This document shows, piece by piece, positions 16,410 through 25,133 of a stretch of DNA of 51,420 nt; the stretch's first letter is position 1, and each line of letters starts with the position of its first letter. The translations under genes and the position numbers were made by a program. This stretch comes from Mesorhizobium sp. LSJC280B00 (GTDB taxonomy: Bacteria > Pseudomonadota > Alphaproteobacteria > Rhizobiales > Rhizobiaceae), in assembly GCF_000502835.1 (NCBI RefSeq), contig NZ_AYVL01000004.1, positions 292,385-343,804 on the forward strand, written 5' to 3'. Under the pieces are notes generated by a model. It ran no database searches, was not told the origin of the DNA, and saw nothing but the letters and a program-made list of their open reading frames with translations.

Positions 16410-16877
16410 ATGAGCGCGACCGACATGGACAAGATCGACAGAAGGCTTCTCAACCTGCTCCAGGATGATGCCTCACGAACTAACGCCAAACTGGCGGGGT
16501 TAGTCGGGCTTTCCCCTTCGAGCTGCCTGCGCCGCATACGACGACTGAAGAAGAGCGGTGTCATCAGCCGCGTTGTCGCGCTTCTCGCACCGGCAAAGGC
16601 TGGCCGGGGCTTGAAGGCGATCGTCGCCGTCGAACTGGAGCGTCATGGCGAGCAGTATATGAGGGACTTTCTCGAGTTGGCCGCTCAGGAACCGGCCGTC
16701 ACTCAGGCCTACAGTGTGAGCGGCGAAACCGACGCCGTCCTCATGCTCCGCCTGACGGATATGGAAGAGTTCGATGCGCTGTGCGAGCGACTGTTCCGAG
16801 ACCGAAGCAACGTCGCGCGATACCACACGATGTTCGTGATCCGAACGGCCAAGGAAGTGACCGCAATTCCACTGTAG
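16410..16877 (+). CDS. Lrp/AsnC-family transcriptional regulator
   Basis: A 155-residue Lrp-type regulator. The N-terminal helix-turn-helix ('DKIDRRLLNLLQDDASRTNAKLAGLVGLSPSSCLRRIRRLKKSGVI', residues 7-52) is followed by the RAM/AsnC ligand-binding domain ('KAIVAVELERHGEQYMRDFLELAAQEPAVTQAYSVSGETDAVLMLRL'). Such proteins bind amino acids as octamers. No Shine-Dalgarno precedes ATG 16410 or the internal Met at 16425; the palindrome occupies that position, so the mRNA may be leaderless or use a weak site. It is divergent from the Gate-domain transporter, its likely target. Confidence 0.92.
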   Translation: MSATDMDKIDRRLLNLLQDDASRTNAKLAGLVGLSPSSCLRRIRRLKKSGVISRVVALLAPAKAGRGLKAIVAVELERHGEQYMRDFLELAAQEPAVTQAYSVSGETDAVLMLRLTDMEEFDALCERLFRDRSNVARYHTMFVIRTAKEVTAIPL

Positions 16878-17114
16878 TGTTCGGGTTGCGATAGACCTGC
16901 CAGGCCCTGAATTCAGCGGCCCGGCGGAGAAACTCTACGAACATTTCAATATGCCGAAAGGGGGTAGTGAAGGCAGCTTGGAGGCAACGCCTCGCGCACG
17001 CGAGGACAATCGCCAGCGCCGAATGTCGGAATTGGGCGCCAGCTCGACGCATTTCATGGCGCCTCCCTCACGCCCAGGCATGAAGCTGTCCTTGTTGGCT
17101 CAAGGAGAATTTGC

Positions 17115-17513
17115 ATGCGTGGTCATTGCTTATGTGGCGCTATTGCCTTTGAAGTCGATGGCCCGGCACAGGCCTGCGTGGTCTGTCATTGTGAAAGTTG
17201 TCGGCGGCAATGTTCTGCGCCGATGACCTCCTATATTGGCGTCTTGAACGGCCAATGGCGATGGCTGGGCAAGCTACCGAAGGTATTCAACTCTTCTCCC
17301 GGTGTGGAAAGAACATTTTGCGATCACTGTGGTACGCCGCTGTCCTTCCGCTCAAAAAACATGTCTGATGTCATGCATTTTTTTGCGGCAGCGATGGAGG
17401 AGCCAGAAAAATTTGCACCTACGCTGCATGTCGCTTTTGAGGAGAAGCTCCCTTGGTTGAAACTCGCCGACAACCTGCCGACTCGTGTTGGGCCTGACTA
17501 TACGAAAGACTAG
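17115..17513 (+). CDS. GFA family protein (glutathione-dependent formaldehyde-activating fold)
   Basis: A 132-residue zinc protein of the GFA/CENP-V family. The metal-binding cysteines are all visible: 'HCLCGAIAFEV' (CxC), 'VVCHCESCRRQ' (CxCxxC) and 'FCDHCGTPLSFRS' (CxxC). Members adopt a Mss4-like fold; some bind glutathione, but most have no proven activity, and no formaldehyde-oxidation genes are adjacent. AAGGAGA precedes the ATG. The 237 bp upstream (16878-17114) hold no gene that I can support. Confidence 0.88.
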   Translation: MRGHCLCGAIAFEVDGPAQACVVCHCESCRRQCSAPMTSYIGVLNGQWRWLGKLPKVFNSSPGVERTFCDHCGTPLSFRSKNMSDVMHFFAAAMEEPEKFAPTLHVAFEEKLPWLKLADNLPTRVGPDYTKD

Positions 17514-17603
17514 GATCTGCTCGCATCGAGACATACGGTGGAAGCTGCGGACAGCATCCGGAAGCGAGATGATGCCTCCGTCCGTTCAAACGGCGGTCGA
17601 ACA

Positions 17604-18167
17604 TTATCGATCGCGGCTGCTCTCGATCTGCTTGAGCGGCAGCAGGTAGGCGATGATCTGCTGATCGCCGAGTGCTGGATCAAAGCCAATAATGTCGGAG
17701 GCGAAAAGGTCGTGGGCGGGGCGTCTCTCGAAGCCAAGGCTTTCATACAGCTTGTATGCAGACATCATGGACGAGGCAGTGTGAAGCGCAAGGCCGCCTG
17801 AGCCCTGCAGACGCGCTTGCATGACGCACCATTCGCAAAGCGCGCGGCCATATCCGCGGCCCTGTGACGAGGGAACAACCGCGAGAGTCCTGAGGCCTGC
17901 CAGCCCGGGCGGCCAGCCCATGCCGTCAAAGGCGGCATCGGCGTAGTAGGTGACCGTCCCGACGAGGCGTCCCTCGGCTTCGAGCACCGCGACGCTGGCT
18001 TTCGCCCATCGCCCCGCGACATCCCGCGCATCCTTGACGTAGGGCTCGAAGATGTGCGGTGCCAGAACGGGCCGTAACGATGCGAAAGCCTCTGAGACGA
18101 GCAACCCAATTCCATCCAGTTCCTGACGGCTTGCCAGGCGGACGCGTGGCTTGGATGCGATCTGCAT
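17604..18167 (-). CDS. GNAT N-acetyltransferase
   Basis: A 187-residue GNAT protein. It opens 'RVRLASRQELDGIGLLVSEAFASL', has a substrate region 'GTVTYYADAAFDGMGWPPGLAGLRTLAVVPSSQGRGYGRALCEWC' with the acetyl-CoA-binding Q/R-G-x-G-R/Y loop, and ends 'AYKLYESLGFERRPAHDL'. The substrate is unknown. GAGGA lies just upstream of ATG 18167; longer extensions upstream have no initiation signal. About 200 bp separate it from the GNAT fragment upstream; nothing else is seen there. Confidence 0.82.
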   Translation of the reverse strand: MQIASKPRVRLASRQELDGIGLLVSEAFASLRPVLAPHIFEPYVKDARDVAGRWAKASVAVLEAEGRLVGTVTYYADAAFDGMGWPPGLAGLRTLAVVPSSQGRGYGRALCEWCVMQARLQGSGGLALHTASSMMSAYKLYESLGFERRPAHDLFASDIIGFDPALGDQQIIAYLLPLKQIESSRDR

Positions 18168-18366
18168 GCATGTCCTCACTGCTCCAGTAATTCGACCGTA
18201 TGTAGGGCTCCCTCCGGCTGGCTGGACTTCGCCCGGCTTCGGCCGTCGGCCGTATCCCGCAGCGCGATTCACCCGGAGAGGTTCGCTGCCACAATAATGA
18301 CCGGTACCAAGATTCCAATGGACCTGAGCCGTCGAGCCGCGACGACGAGTTAATCGGCGGAGCACC

Positions 18367-18732
18367 TCAAACTTTCGGTAACAGTTTGCTCATGCTTATG
18401 CGCTCCTCGACCTCGTATCCGCACTTTCGGTAGAACCCAAGAACCGTCGAATTGGAAGCGACAATTTGGAGGTTGATCTTTATGCAACCAAGGCCGGCGA
18501 GCCGCCTTTCGGCCTCATGGATGAGGGCCTCGCCGATCCCTTTTTGGCGATGGGACTGCAAGGTAGCGATGCGCGATATCCACCCTCGATGGCCGTCATA
18601 CCCGACCATGATCGATCCGACGACCTGATCGGCCTCAATCGCCACCAAAAGCAGGTTCGGCTGATGCCTCAGCTTCCCGCGAAGCGGGAGCGATCGTAGT
18701 TGCGCGACATCTCGAGCCCAGACTATCCGGCT
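18367..18732 (-). pseudogene. 5'-truncated GNAT acetyltransferase fragment
   Basis: The open frame encodes the middle and end of a YpeA-like GNAT: 'VWARDVAQLRSLPLRGKLRHQPNLLLVAIEADQVVGSIMVGYDGHRGWISRI', then 'HRQKGIGEALIHEAERRLAGLG' (acetyl-CoA loop) and 'FYRKCGYEVEERISM'. The first 20-25 residues of the family are missing and no ATG or GTG start with a ribosome site exists; only a TTG at 18648 inside the fold. Directly upstream, in the same frame, stands the TAG stop of the MFS gene. The fragment therefore looks like a remnant joined to the MFS 3' end by deletion, unless it is made by readthrough or reinitiation. Confidence 0.65.
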
Positions 18733-19914
18733 CTATAGTGGAGCGTTACGGCGACCCAGCAGCAGAGCGATGCCCAACGCCGGAAGCGTCGCCGTCGCGA
18801 CGGCGAAGAAGACGAATTGCAGCCCGGCCGACCCAGCGACCAAGCCGAGCGCCGGACTGCCGAAGCCGAGCGCCACGTCGAGGAAGACGGTGTAGAATCC
18901 CATGGCCAGGCCGCGGCTGCGTGGTGGAAGATGGCTTACGGCCTCGGCACCGAAACCGGGATAGACCAGCGAGTAGCCGAGACCAGTCAGGCCCGCTCCG
19001 ATGGCGGCGAGAACGGGCCCGGGCGCAAGCCAGATCAGCATCAGCCCTGCCGCCTCGACCGCCACGAAGATCACGGCGACGCGCGCGCCCCCTAACCTGT
19101 CAGGCAGGTGGCCGAAGCACAGCCTTGCCGCGATCAGCGACGCGGCATAAGTGGTGAAGGGAAGCCAGACCGGCTGCCAGCCGCGTTCGGCAAAGAGCAG
19201 CGCGCCAAAGGACAGGATCGCGCCGTAGCCAAGGCTGCTGAAAGCAGCTCCGACGCCGGGAAGCCAGACCGCTTGCGCCACGCTCGTCCATGACTGTCGT
19301 GCGGCGCTCGCGGCGAGGCTGGTGCCACGCATAGGCAGGATGGCAAGCAGCGTCGCAAGCGGCAGGCCGACCGTCGCGAGTGCGATCGCGGCGAAGCCGC
19401 TCGTCCCGTAAAGCGCAGATCCGATCGGCGCGCCTAGCGCGAGTGCTGCGAACATCGCCGTGCCCACCCAGGCTATGACCTTTCCGGAGTTCTGTCCGCC
19501 CGCAAGGGAGAGGCCCCAGGCGACGCCGCCTGTGATGATGAAGCTCTCAGACGCGCCCAGTACCGCCCGGCCGGCGAAGAGCGCCGATGCGGACGCTACC
19601 GGCCGGTCGAGCAATGCCAGCGAGCCGAGGTAAATGAACCCCGCCAGGACAGCGGCAATGAGGCCGACGACGACGGCCCGCTTGCCGCCGTGCCCATCGG
19701 CATAATTTCCGGCTCCAATGCGCGACAGCATCGAGGCGACGAACTGGCTGCCCGTCACCACCCCGACTGCGAAGGGGCCGAAGCCGAGCTGCTGGTGAAG
19801 ATGCAGCGGCAGGACGGGTAGCGCCAAGCCGATCAGGAGGAAGCCGGCGAAGACAGCCGCCATGATTGGCACCAGTTCCGCCATCGCGCCATTTCGGTCA
19901 GAAGTCCGCGCCAT
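18733..19914 (-). CDS. MFS transporter, YfcJ/YhhS-like
   Basis: A 393-residue major facilitator with twelve predicted helices. The loop 2-3 motif reads 'GNYADGHGGKRAVVVG', a variant of the MFS signature, with a second copy-like segment 'CFGHLPDRLGGARVAVI' in the C-terminal half. Overall style is that of YhhS/YfcJ drug or sugar efflux proteins; substrate unknown. ATG at 19914 is used; a GTG at 19932 is in frame. Probably the last complete gene of the six-gene operon that begins at 23568. Its stop is followed in frame by the GNAT fragment. Confidence 0.83.
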   Translation of the reverse strand: MARTSDRNGAMAELVPIMAAVFAGFLLIGLALPVLPLHLHQQLGFGPFAVGVVTGSQFVASMLSRIGAGNYADGHGGKRAVVVGLIAAVLAGFIYLGSLALLDRPVASASALFAGRAVLGASESFIITGGVAWGLSLAGGQNSGKVIAWVGTAMFAALALGAPIGSALYGTSGFAAIALATVGLPLATLLAILPMRGTSLAASAARQSWTSVAQAVWLPGVGAAFSSLGYGAILSFGALLFAERGWQPVWLPFTTYAASLIAARLCFGHLPDRLGGARVAVIFVAVEAAGLMLIWLAPGPVLAAIGAGLTGLGYSLVYPGFGAEAVSHLPPRSRGLAMGFYTVFLDVALGFGSPALGLVAGSAGLQFVFFAVATATLPALGIALLLGRRNAPL

Positions 19915-19954
19915 TGTGGCCACCGATAACACGTTGACAGCCGGGCTGTTCCGA

Positions 19955-20389
19955 TCAGTAACGTTCGTAGGTCACGCGCCAGCCTTCGGCCGGATTGTCC
20001 GGCGTCAGGACCAGTTTGTTGTCCGAGACTTCGAATTTGCGTTTCATGCTCTTCCCGACAAGGTTGCGGACCAGGGAGGATTCGATCGTGATGACGAAGG
20101 TCTTGTCCTGGTCGTTGATGGCGACCGGCCCGTAATAGGCTTCGTAGCCATTCGCCGTGTAAAGCGTGTCCGGCGCCTTAGCGTCGGGGTTCTGGGCCTG
20201 CACCGAGAGGGTGCCGGCCTCGGTGAAGATGACCTGGCCGGAATATGGCACGGGCTTGAGGTTTCCCTCGGCACCGGCCTCGAGCGACCTCATGCGCCAT
20301 GCGCCGATGATCGGGGACTCTTGAGAGAAAGCCGGCGTGGCGACCGAAAGCGCAAGCGCAAGGGCGGCGATCTTCAATCTCATCGTCAT
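19955..20389 (-). CDS. Exported lipocalin-like domain protein
   Basis: A 144-residue protein with a signal peptide ('MRLKIAALALALSVATPAFSQE', cleavage after AFS) and a lipocalin-like beta-barrel: 'IIGAWRMRSLEAGAEGN' at the first strand, 'YSGQVIFTEAGTLSVQAQNP', 'YYGPVAINDQDKTFVITIESSLV' and a final 'LVLTPDNPAEGWRVTYERY'. Relatives occur beside oxidoreductases and polyketide-type genes; ligand unknown. It lies 58 nt downstream of the alcohol dehydrogenase in the same operon. Confidence 0.82.
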   Translation of the reverse strand: MTMRLKIAALALALSVATPAFSQESPIIGAWRMRSLEAGAEGNLKPVPYSGQVIFTEAGTLSVQAQNPDAKAPDTLYTANGYEAYYGPVAINDQDKTFVITIESSLVRNLVGKSMKRKFEVSDNKLVLTPDNPAEGWRVTYERY

Positions 20390-20447
20390 ATGTCGTTGTT
20401 CCTTTTCTGGTTTGTGGGTGCGGACAGGCCGTCCGCCCAATCTTCGC

Positions 20448-21464
20448 TTACACCGAAAGCATGACCTTGATGGCGCGCCGCTCGTCCATGGCGCGGTAGC
20501 CTTCAGCGACCTCGGCCAACGGCAGCTTGAGGTCGAAGACCTTGCCGGGCTTGATCCTGCCCTTGAGCACACGGTCCATGAGGTCGGGCAGGAAGCGGCG
20601 CACCGGCGCGGGGCCGCCCAGCATGCGCTTCTGGCCGAAGAAGAGATTCTGGCCATCGAAGCTCACGCCATGCGGCACGCCGACATAGCCGATGGTGCCG
20701 CCGGGGCGAGAGCAGGCCAGCGCCTGGTCGAAGGATTCCGCCGTGCCAACGCATTCCAGCACCGAGTCCGCGCCGACGTCCTTAGTGAGCCCTTTGATCC
20801 GGGCCACACCTTCCTCGCCGCGCTCAGCGACGATGTCGGTCGCGCCGAATTCGCGGGCGAGTTTTTGGCGGCTGGCGTGCCGGCTCATGGCGATGATGCG
20901 CTCGGCGCCCATCTCCTTGGCCGCAAGCACGCCCATCAGGCCGACCGCACCGTCGCCGACCACCACCACCGTCGATCCTTCTCGGACCTCGGCTGCGTCG
21001 GCCGCATACCAGCCGGTGCCGAGCACATCGGACACAGCCAGCAGGTCAGGGATGAGTTCGGCCGGCGGCACCTCGGCGGTGGCGACCAGTGTGCCATCCG
21101 CCAACGGCACGCGGGCGTAAGGCGCCTGCGCGCCCGACATGAACTCGCGCTGCACACAGGACGACTGGAAGCCGAAGCGGCAATGCGGGCAGGTATTGTC
21201 GGAGAGGCAGAACGAGCCGACGACGAACTGGCCGGGACGGACCGTGCGCACCTCTGCGCCGACCTCGACGACGATGCCACAATATTCGTGGCCCATATGC
21301 ATCGGGCCGTTGACCGGCTGCAGCCCGCGATAGGGCCACAGGTCCGAGCCGCAGATGCAGCTCGCCGAGAGCTTGATGATAGCATCCGTCGGGCGAAGGA
21401 TCCTTGGGTCTTCGACTTCCTCGCAGCGGATGTCGCCGGGCTTATGAAGAACGGTTGCGAGCAT
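20448..21464 (-). CDS. Zinc-dependent alcohol dehydrogenase
   Basis: A 338-residue MDR-family dehydrogenase. Catalytic zinc ligands are in 'SCICGSD' (about C36/C38) and 'GHEYCG' (H59-E60); the structural-zinc lobe has 'DNTCPHCRFGFQSSC'. The NAD(P)-binding motif is 'VVVVGDGAVGLMG', followed by 'ECVGTAESFDQALACSRPGGTIGYVG'. The closest style is the 2-desacetyl-2-hydroxyethyl-bacteriochlorophyllide/IMP-dehydrogenase-like zinc ADH group used on unknown alcohols or aldehydes. AAAGGAAAG precedes ATG 21464. Third catalytic member of the LysR-linked operon (26 nt after the cupin gene). Confidence 0.87.
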   Translation of the reverse strand: MLATVLHKPGDIRCEEVEDPRILRPTDAIIKLSASCICGSDLWPYRGLQPVNGPMHMGHEYCGIVVEVGAEVRTVRPGQFVVGSFCLSDNTCPHCRFGFQSSCVQREFMSGAQAPYARVPLADGTLVATAEVPPAELIPDLLAVSDVLGTGWYAADAAEVREGSTVVVVGDGAVGLMGVLAAKEMGAERIIAMSRHASRQKLAREFGATDIVAERGEEGVARIKGLTKDVGADSVLECVGTAESFDQALACSRPGGTIGYVGVPHGVSFDGQNLFFGQKRMLGGPAPVRRFLPDLMDRVLKGRIKPGKVFDLKLPLAEVAEGYRAMDERRAIKVMLSV

Positions 21465-21490
21465 TTTGCTTTCCTTTCGTTCAATCGATG

Positions 21491-21886
<396 letters not shown>

Positions 21887-21898
21887 GGTGATCTCCTG

Positions 21899-22381
21899 TC
21901 AGATGCGTTCGATGCGAAGCGGGAACTTGCCGCTTACGTGTAGGGCCTCTTCGCCCGCGTCGAAGCGGCCGAGCCTGATCAGCCCGGGATGGCGGTAGTC
22001 GGCGTAGAACATGGCCAGATTGCCCCAGGGCATGAAATAGCAAAGGTCGTATGGCCGCTCGTTGCCGAACGGGCCGCTGCCCTCCTCCGTCAGCTTGCGC
22101 GGCAGATAGGCAATCTTCTCGTTATGCGCGTAGTCGTCGATGGTGAGATCGAGCGGCAGCATGGTGAAGAAGTCGCGCGCCGACGGATTGTCGTAGAGCG
22201 TGGCGGTCATGGTCCGGCCATTGAAAATCATCTTGATCTTCATGTCGGTGGGCTCCTGGCTGCCTGGGTCGCTGCCCTGCTGGCTGCGGGCGGCCCGCGG
22301 CAGGACCGTTGCCGCGAGCGCGCCGCCGAGCAACGCGCGGCGGCTGAGGTCCGGACGGTCGATCGTCATGGCTGCCGTCAT
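21899..22381 (-). CDS. Exported cyclophilin-like fold protein
   Basis: A 160-residue protein: a twin-arginine-type N-terminus ('DLSRRALLGGALAATVLPRAARSQ') followed by a cyclophilin-like barrel of the DUF369 type ('IKMIFNGRTMTATLYDNPSARDFFTMLPLDLTIDDYAHNEKIAYLPRKL', 'CYFMPWGNLAMFY'). No prolyl isomerase activity can be assumed for this family. GGAGG precedes ATG 22381, which overlaps the MFS stop as ATGA, so translation is coupled. The RR motif lacks the full Tat consensus, so Tat export is inference. Confidence 0.8.
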   Translation of the reverse strand: MTAAMTIDRPDLSRRALLGGALAATVLPRAARSQQGSDPGSQEPTDMKIKMIFNGRTMTATLYDNPSARDFFTMLPLDLTIDDYAHNEKIAYLPRKLTEEGSGPFGNERPYDLCYFMPWGNLAMFYADYRHPGLIRLGRFDAGEEALHVSGKFPLRIERI

Positions 22382-23568
22382 GGCTGCGACCTCCGGGCCA
22401 AATGCGATGCTGCAAAGGCGGCGAGCGCCGATCCACAGAGCAGCACCGCGCCGAAAATGAATGCACCCCACCAGCCGACCGTATCGAAGAGCGTGCCGCC
22501 GATCGCGGCGCCGCCTGTAATGGCGAGCTGGATGACTGCCACCTGCAGCCCGCCGCCGGCCTCTGCGTCGTCCGGCAACGTCCGGCTGAGCCACGTGCCC
22601 CAGCCAACGGGCGCGGCCGTGCCGAAGAAGCCCCAGGCAACGAGCAGCAGCGCTGTGGGAACCGGCAAGGCACCGAGGGCGATGAGCGCAGCTGCCAGCG
22701 CGGCCATGACCAGCGGGATGACGATGAGGATGCTGAACAGGCGCGTGCGCAAAAGCCGGCCTATGCAGAGGGTGCCGAGCACCCCGGCCAGCCCCATCGC
22801 CAGCAGGATCGCCGAAAGCGCGGCGATGTCGACCCTAGTGACGCTCTCGAGGAAGGGCCGCAGATAGGTGAAGAGCGCGAACTGGCCCATGAACAGCATC
22901 ATGATCGACGCCATGCCGGTGGCGACAGGAAGACGGCCGAGGAGCGCCAGCGGATTGCCTGGACGCTTCCTCCGGCGCGGGGGCAGCGCCGGCAGGCTTG
23001 TCCACTGCCAGACCAGCGCCAGGAGCCCAAGCGGCACGACGAGGAAGAAAGCGCCGCGCCAGCCGACATAGGCGCCAAGAAAACTGCCCAGCGGCGCGGC
23101 GATGGTGGCCGCAATGGCATTGCCAGCGTTTAGCATGGCGAGACCCTTCGGAACCATGTCTTGCGGCACGAGGCGCATGACGATCGCGGTCGACATCGAC
23201 CAGAACCCGCCGATCGCGATGCCGAGCAGCGCCCGGCCGACCATGAGGAACGCGTAGTTCGGCGCGAAGGTGACAGTGAGCCCGGACACGATGAGGAGAA
23301 GGGTGAAGCCGGTCACGACCAGTCGGCGGTCGATCCGGCGCGTGAGGCCGGCGACCAGCAGGCTGGTCACGACGGCGAAAGCGCCCGAAATCGAGATCGC
23401 CTGTCCCGTGCGGCCCTCGGTGATGCCGAGATCGGCCGCTAGCGGCGACAGCAGGCTGACCGGCATGAATTCCGACGCGATGAGCACGGAAACACACAGA
23501 GCCATCGACAGCACCGCGCCCCATGCGGCGCGGTCTTCGACAAGCCTTGTGTCGTAGGTCGTTTCCAT
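22378..23568 (-). CDS. MFS transporter, AraJ/NepI-like
   Basis: A 396-residue major facilitator of the DHA1 group, twelve predicted helices, with 'SEFMPVSLLSPLAADLGITEGRTGQAISISGAFAVVTSLLVAGLTRRIDRR' spanning helices 1-3 and 'GIAIGGFWSMSTAIVMRLVPQDMVPKGLAMLNAGNAIAATIAAPLGSFLG' around helix 5 (motif C-like). The family exports sugars, purine nucleosides or drugs. ATG at 23568 is preferred to 23577 because AAGGATG is correctly spaced for it. First gene of the operon divergent from the LysR gene. Confidence 0.87.
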   Translation of the reverse strand: METTYDTRLVEDRAAWGAVLSMALCVSVLIASEFMPVSLLSPLAADLGITEGRTGQAISISGAFAVVTSLLVAGLTRRIDRRLVVTGFTLLLIVSGLTVTFAPNYAFLMVGRALLGIAIGGFWSMSTAIVMRLVPQDMVPKGLAMLNAGNAIAATIAAPLGSFLGAYVGWRGAFFLVVPLGLLALVWQWTSLPALPPRRRKRPGNPLALLGRLPVATGMASIMMLFMGQFALFTYLRPFLESVTRVDIAALSAILLAMGLAGVLGTLCIGRLLRTRLFSILIVIPLVMAALAAALIALGALPVPTALLLVAWGFFGTAAPVGWGTWLSRTLPDDAEAGGGLQVAVIQLAITGGAAIGGTLFDTVGWWGAFIFGAVLLCGSALAAFAASHLARRSQP

Positions 23569-23654
23569 AATTGGCATCCTTGCAAGGCGACGGGGGTGGA
23601 TCAGCCGCCCATCCCCGTCACCATGCTGGAAGATATTGCAGAGGAACCCATTCT

Positions 23655-23669
23655 ATTAGACTGAGTAAT
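23655..23669. promoter_or_regulatory. LysR-box-like site ATTA-N7-TAAT
   Basis: ATTAGACTGAGTAAT, a dyad with the T-N11-A core expected for LysR regulators, in the 150-bp region between the divergent MFS and LysR genes. The surrounding bases are AT-rich, unlike the rest of the neighbourhood. Confidence 0.6.
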
Positions 23670-23719
23670 TCGCATGGACTTATCTGCTTATGATATAAAT
23701 GTCCGACGGGAGGTGCCCT

Positions 23720-24613
23720 ATGCAGCGCGATGGCATGAAGGATTTGCTCTGGTTCGTGGCGGTCGCCCGGGAGCGCAGCTTCACCAAGGCGGCGGCCAAG
23801 CTCGGAACCTCGCAGTCGACCCTGAGCTCGACAATCAAGGAGCTTGAAGCTCGTCTTGGCGTCCGCCTGCTGACGCGTACGACGCGGAGCGTCGCTCCGA
23901 CCGAGGCCGGCGAGCGACTTTTCCAATCTCTTGTTCCCCGCTTCGAGGAAATCGAAGCGGACCTCGCAAGCCTGGTGGCCTTTCGCGACAAGCCCTCCGG
24001 AACGGTCCGTATCACGCTTTCCGACCATGCGCTCCAGACGACCGTCTGGCCGAAGCTGCAGCCCTTGCTCAGCGACTATCCTGACGTGTGCGTCGAACTC
24101 TACAGCGACAACGGCATGAAGAACATTGTGGAGGAGCGCTTCGACGCAGGCGTGCGGCTTGGTGAGAGCATCGACAGGGATATGATCGCAGTGCGCATCG
24201 GGCCGGATTGGAGGCTCGTGGCCGTGGCTTCGCCGGAGTACTTTTCCCGCCATCCGGTTCCGACCGCACCGCAGGATCTGGTCGATCATGACTGCATTAA
24301 TATGCGGCAGGCGACGTTCGGCGGATTATATGCCTGGGAATTCGCCAGGGATGGCCGCGACCTTCGTGTGCGGGTGGAAGGCCAACTCACCTTCAATTCG
24401 TCCATTCCCATGATCGAGGCTGCGATAAGCGGTTTCGGGATCGCCTATGTCCCGGAAAACCTCGTCAGCCACCACATCGCCAAGGGATGCCTTAGGCTCG
24501 TGCTTGACGACTGGAGTCCGCCATTTGCGGGCTATCACCTCTACTACCCGAGCAGGCGACAGCTCTCGCCTGCGATGGCGGTGATCATTGAGACGCTCCG
24601 CCATCGCATCTGA
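23720..24613 (+). CDS. LysR-family transcriptional regulator
   Basis: A 297-residue LysR protein starting at ATG 23720 with GGAGG six bases upstream. The helix-turn-helix is 'FVAVARERSFTKAAAKLGTSQSTLSSTIKELEARLGVRLLTRTTRSVAPT' (residues 9-58), followed by the effector domain ('GTVRITLSDHALQTTVWPKLQPLLSDYPDVCVELYSDNGMKNIVEERFDAGVRLGE'). It is divergent from the six-gene operon and is its probable activator through the dyad at 23655-23669. Confidence 0.92.
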   Translation: MQRDGMKDLLWFVAVARERSFTKAAAKLGTSQSTLSSTIKELEARLGVRLLTRTTRSVAPTEAGERLFQSLVPRFEEIEADLASLVAFRDKPSGTVRITLSDHALQTTVWPKLQPLLSDYPDVCVELYSDNGMKNIVEERFDAGVRLGESIDRDMIAVRIGPDWRLVAVASPEYFSRHPVPTAPQDLVDHDCINMRQATFGGLYAWEFARDGRDLRVRVEGQLTFNSSIPMIEAAISGFGIAYVPENLVSHHIAKGCLRLVLDDWSPPFAGYHLYYPSRRQLSPAMAVIIETLRHRI

Positions 24614-24628
24614 CTCCCAAGACTGTGC

Positions 24629-24865
24629 CTATGAATCATGAAGCTGACATTGGTAAATGGTAGGTTCTGACCCAAGCCATTTGACTTCTACGCTGCGGGC
24701 GGCTGCTTTCGCCTCAAAGCAGACGTGTAGCTCGCTCGCCTCTATGCCTGTGATTGACACAGAAGCAGTCATCGAAAAGGAGCCAAACTCGCAGGCTGAA
24801 CTGGCCAAGAATTCTCGTGGATAGCCGAGGTTTTTCTCGAGCCTAGGCCATGTCTTGGTCGTCAA
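24629..24865 (-). pseudogene. Small hypothetical ORF or gene remnant
   Basis: A 78-codon frame with a TTG start and no Shine-Dalgarno; the frame is actually open back to a TGA just after the MoaD-like gene, with coding-looking residues upstream of the TTG. Its composition is visibly less GC-rich than its neighbours. The sequence ('LGYPREFLASSACEFGSF', 'ITGIEASELHVCFEAKAA') alternates hydrophobic and polar residues like a beta-rich domain, but no family was recognised. It may be the 3' end of a lost gene. Confidence 0.35.
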
Positions 24866-24887
24866 TGGGTAGGACAGGGTTGTTCAG

Positions 24888-25133
24888 TTATCCCCCGGCA
24901 AGGCGCGGCAGCAGGAAAATCTCCGCCCCTTCCGGCAGTTCCTTCGACCAGGTGTCGCGATAGATCGTCCCGTCGATGGCGACGGCGATGCCGCGATCGA
25001 TGTAGGGCTCGAGGCCGGGATACTGTTCAGCCAGTTTCCTGAACAGCTCCCTTATGTCCTTCGCCTCGATTTCGACCTTGCTCTTGCCTCCGGCGATCGC
25101 GCCGAGCGACCCCCAGAGCGTTACTTCGACCAT
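24888..25133 (-). CDS. MoaD/ThiS-like ubiquitin-fold protein
   Basis: An 81-residue beta-grasp protein ending 'FLLPRLAGG', the Gly-Gly terminus on which MoaD and ThiS are adenylated and thiocarboxylated. The start overlaps the stop of the molybdenum hydroxylase large subunit as TGATG, so the two are translationally coupled. That position suggests a dedicated sulfur carrier or molybdopterin-synthase small subunit for this enzyme. No MoaE, MoeB/ThiF or XdhC-like gene is adjacent, so partners must be supplied from elsewhere. Confidence 0.82.
   Translation of the reverse strand: MVEVTLWGSLGAIAGGKSKVEIEAKDIRELFRKLAEQYPGLEPYIDRGIAVAIDGTIYRDTWSKELPEGAEIFLLPRLAGG

Noticed and set aside
16878..17114. 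Possible gene between Lrp and GFA
   Set aside because: Short frames on both strands have no start signals or family resemblance.
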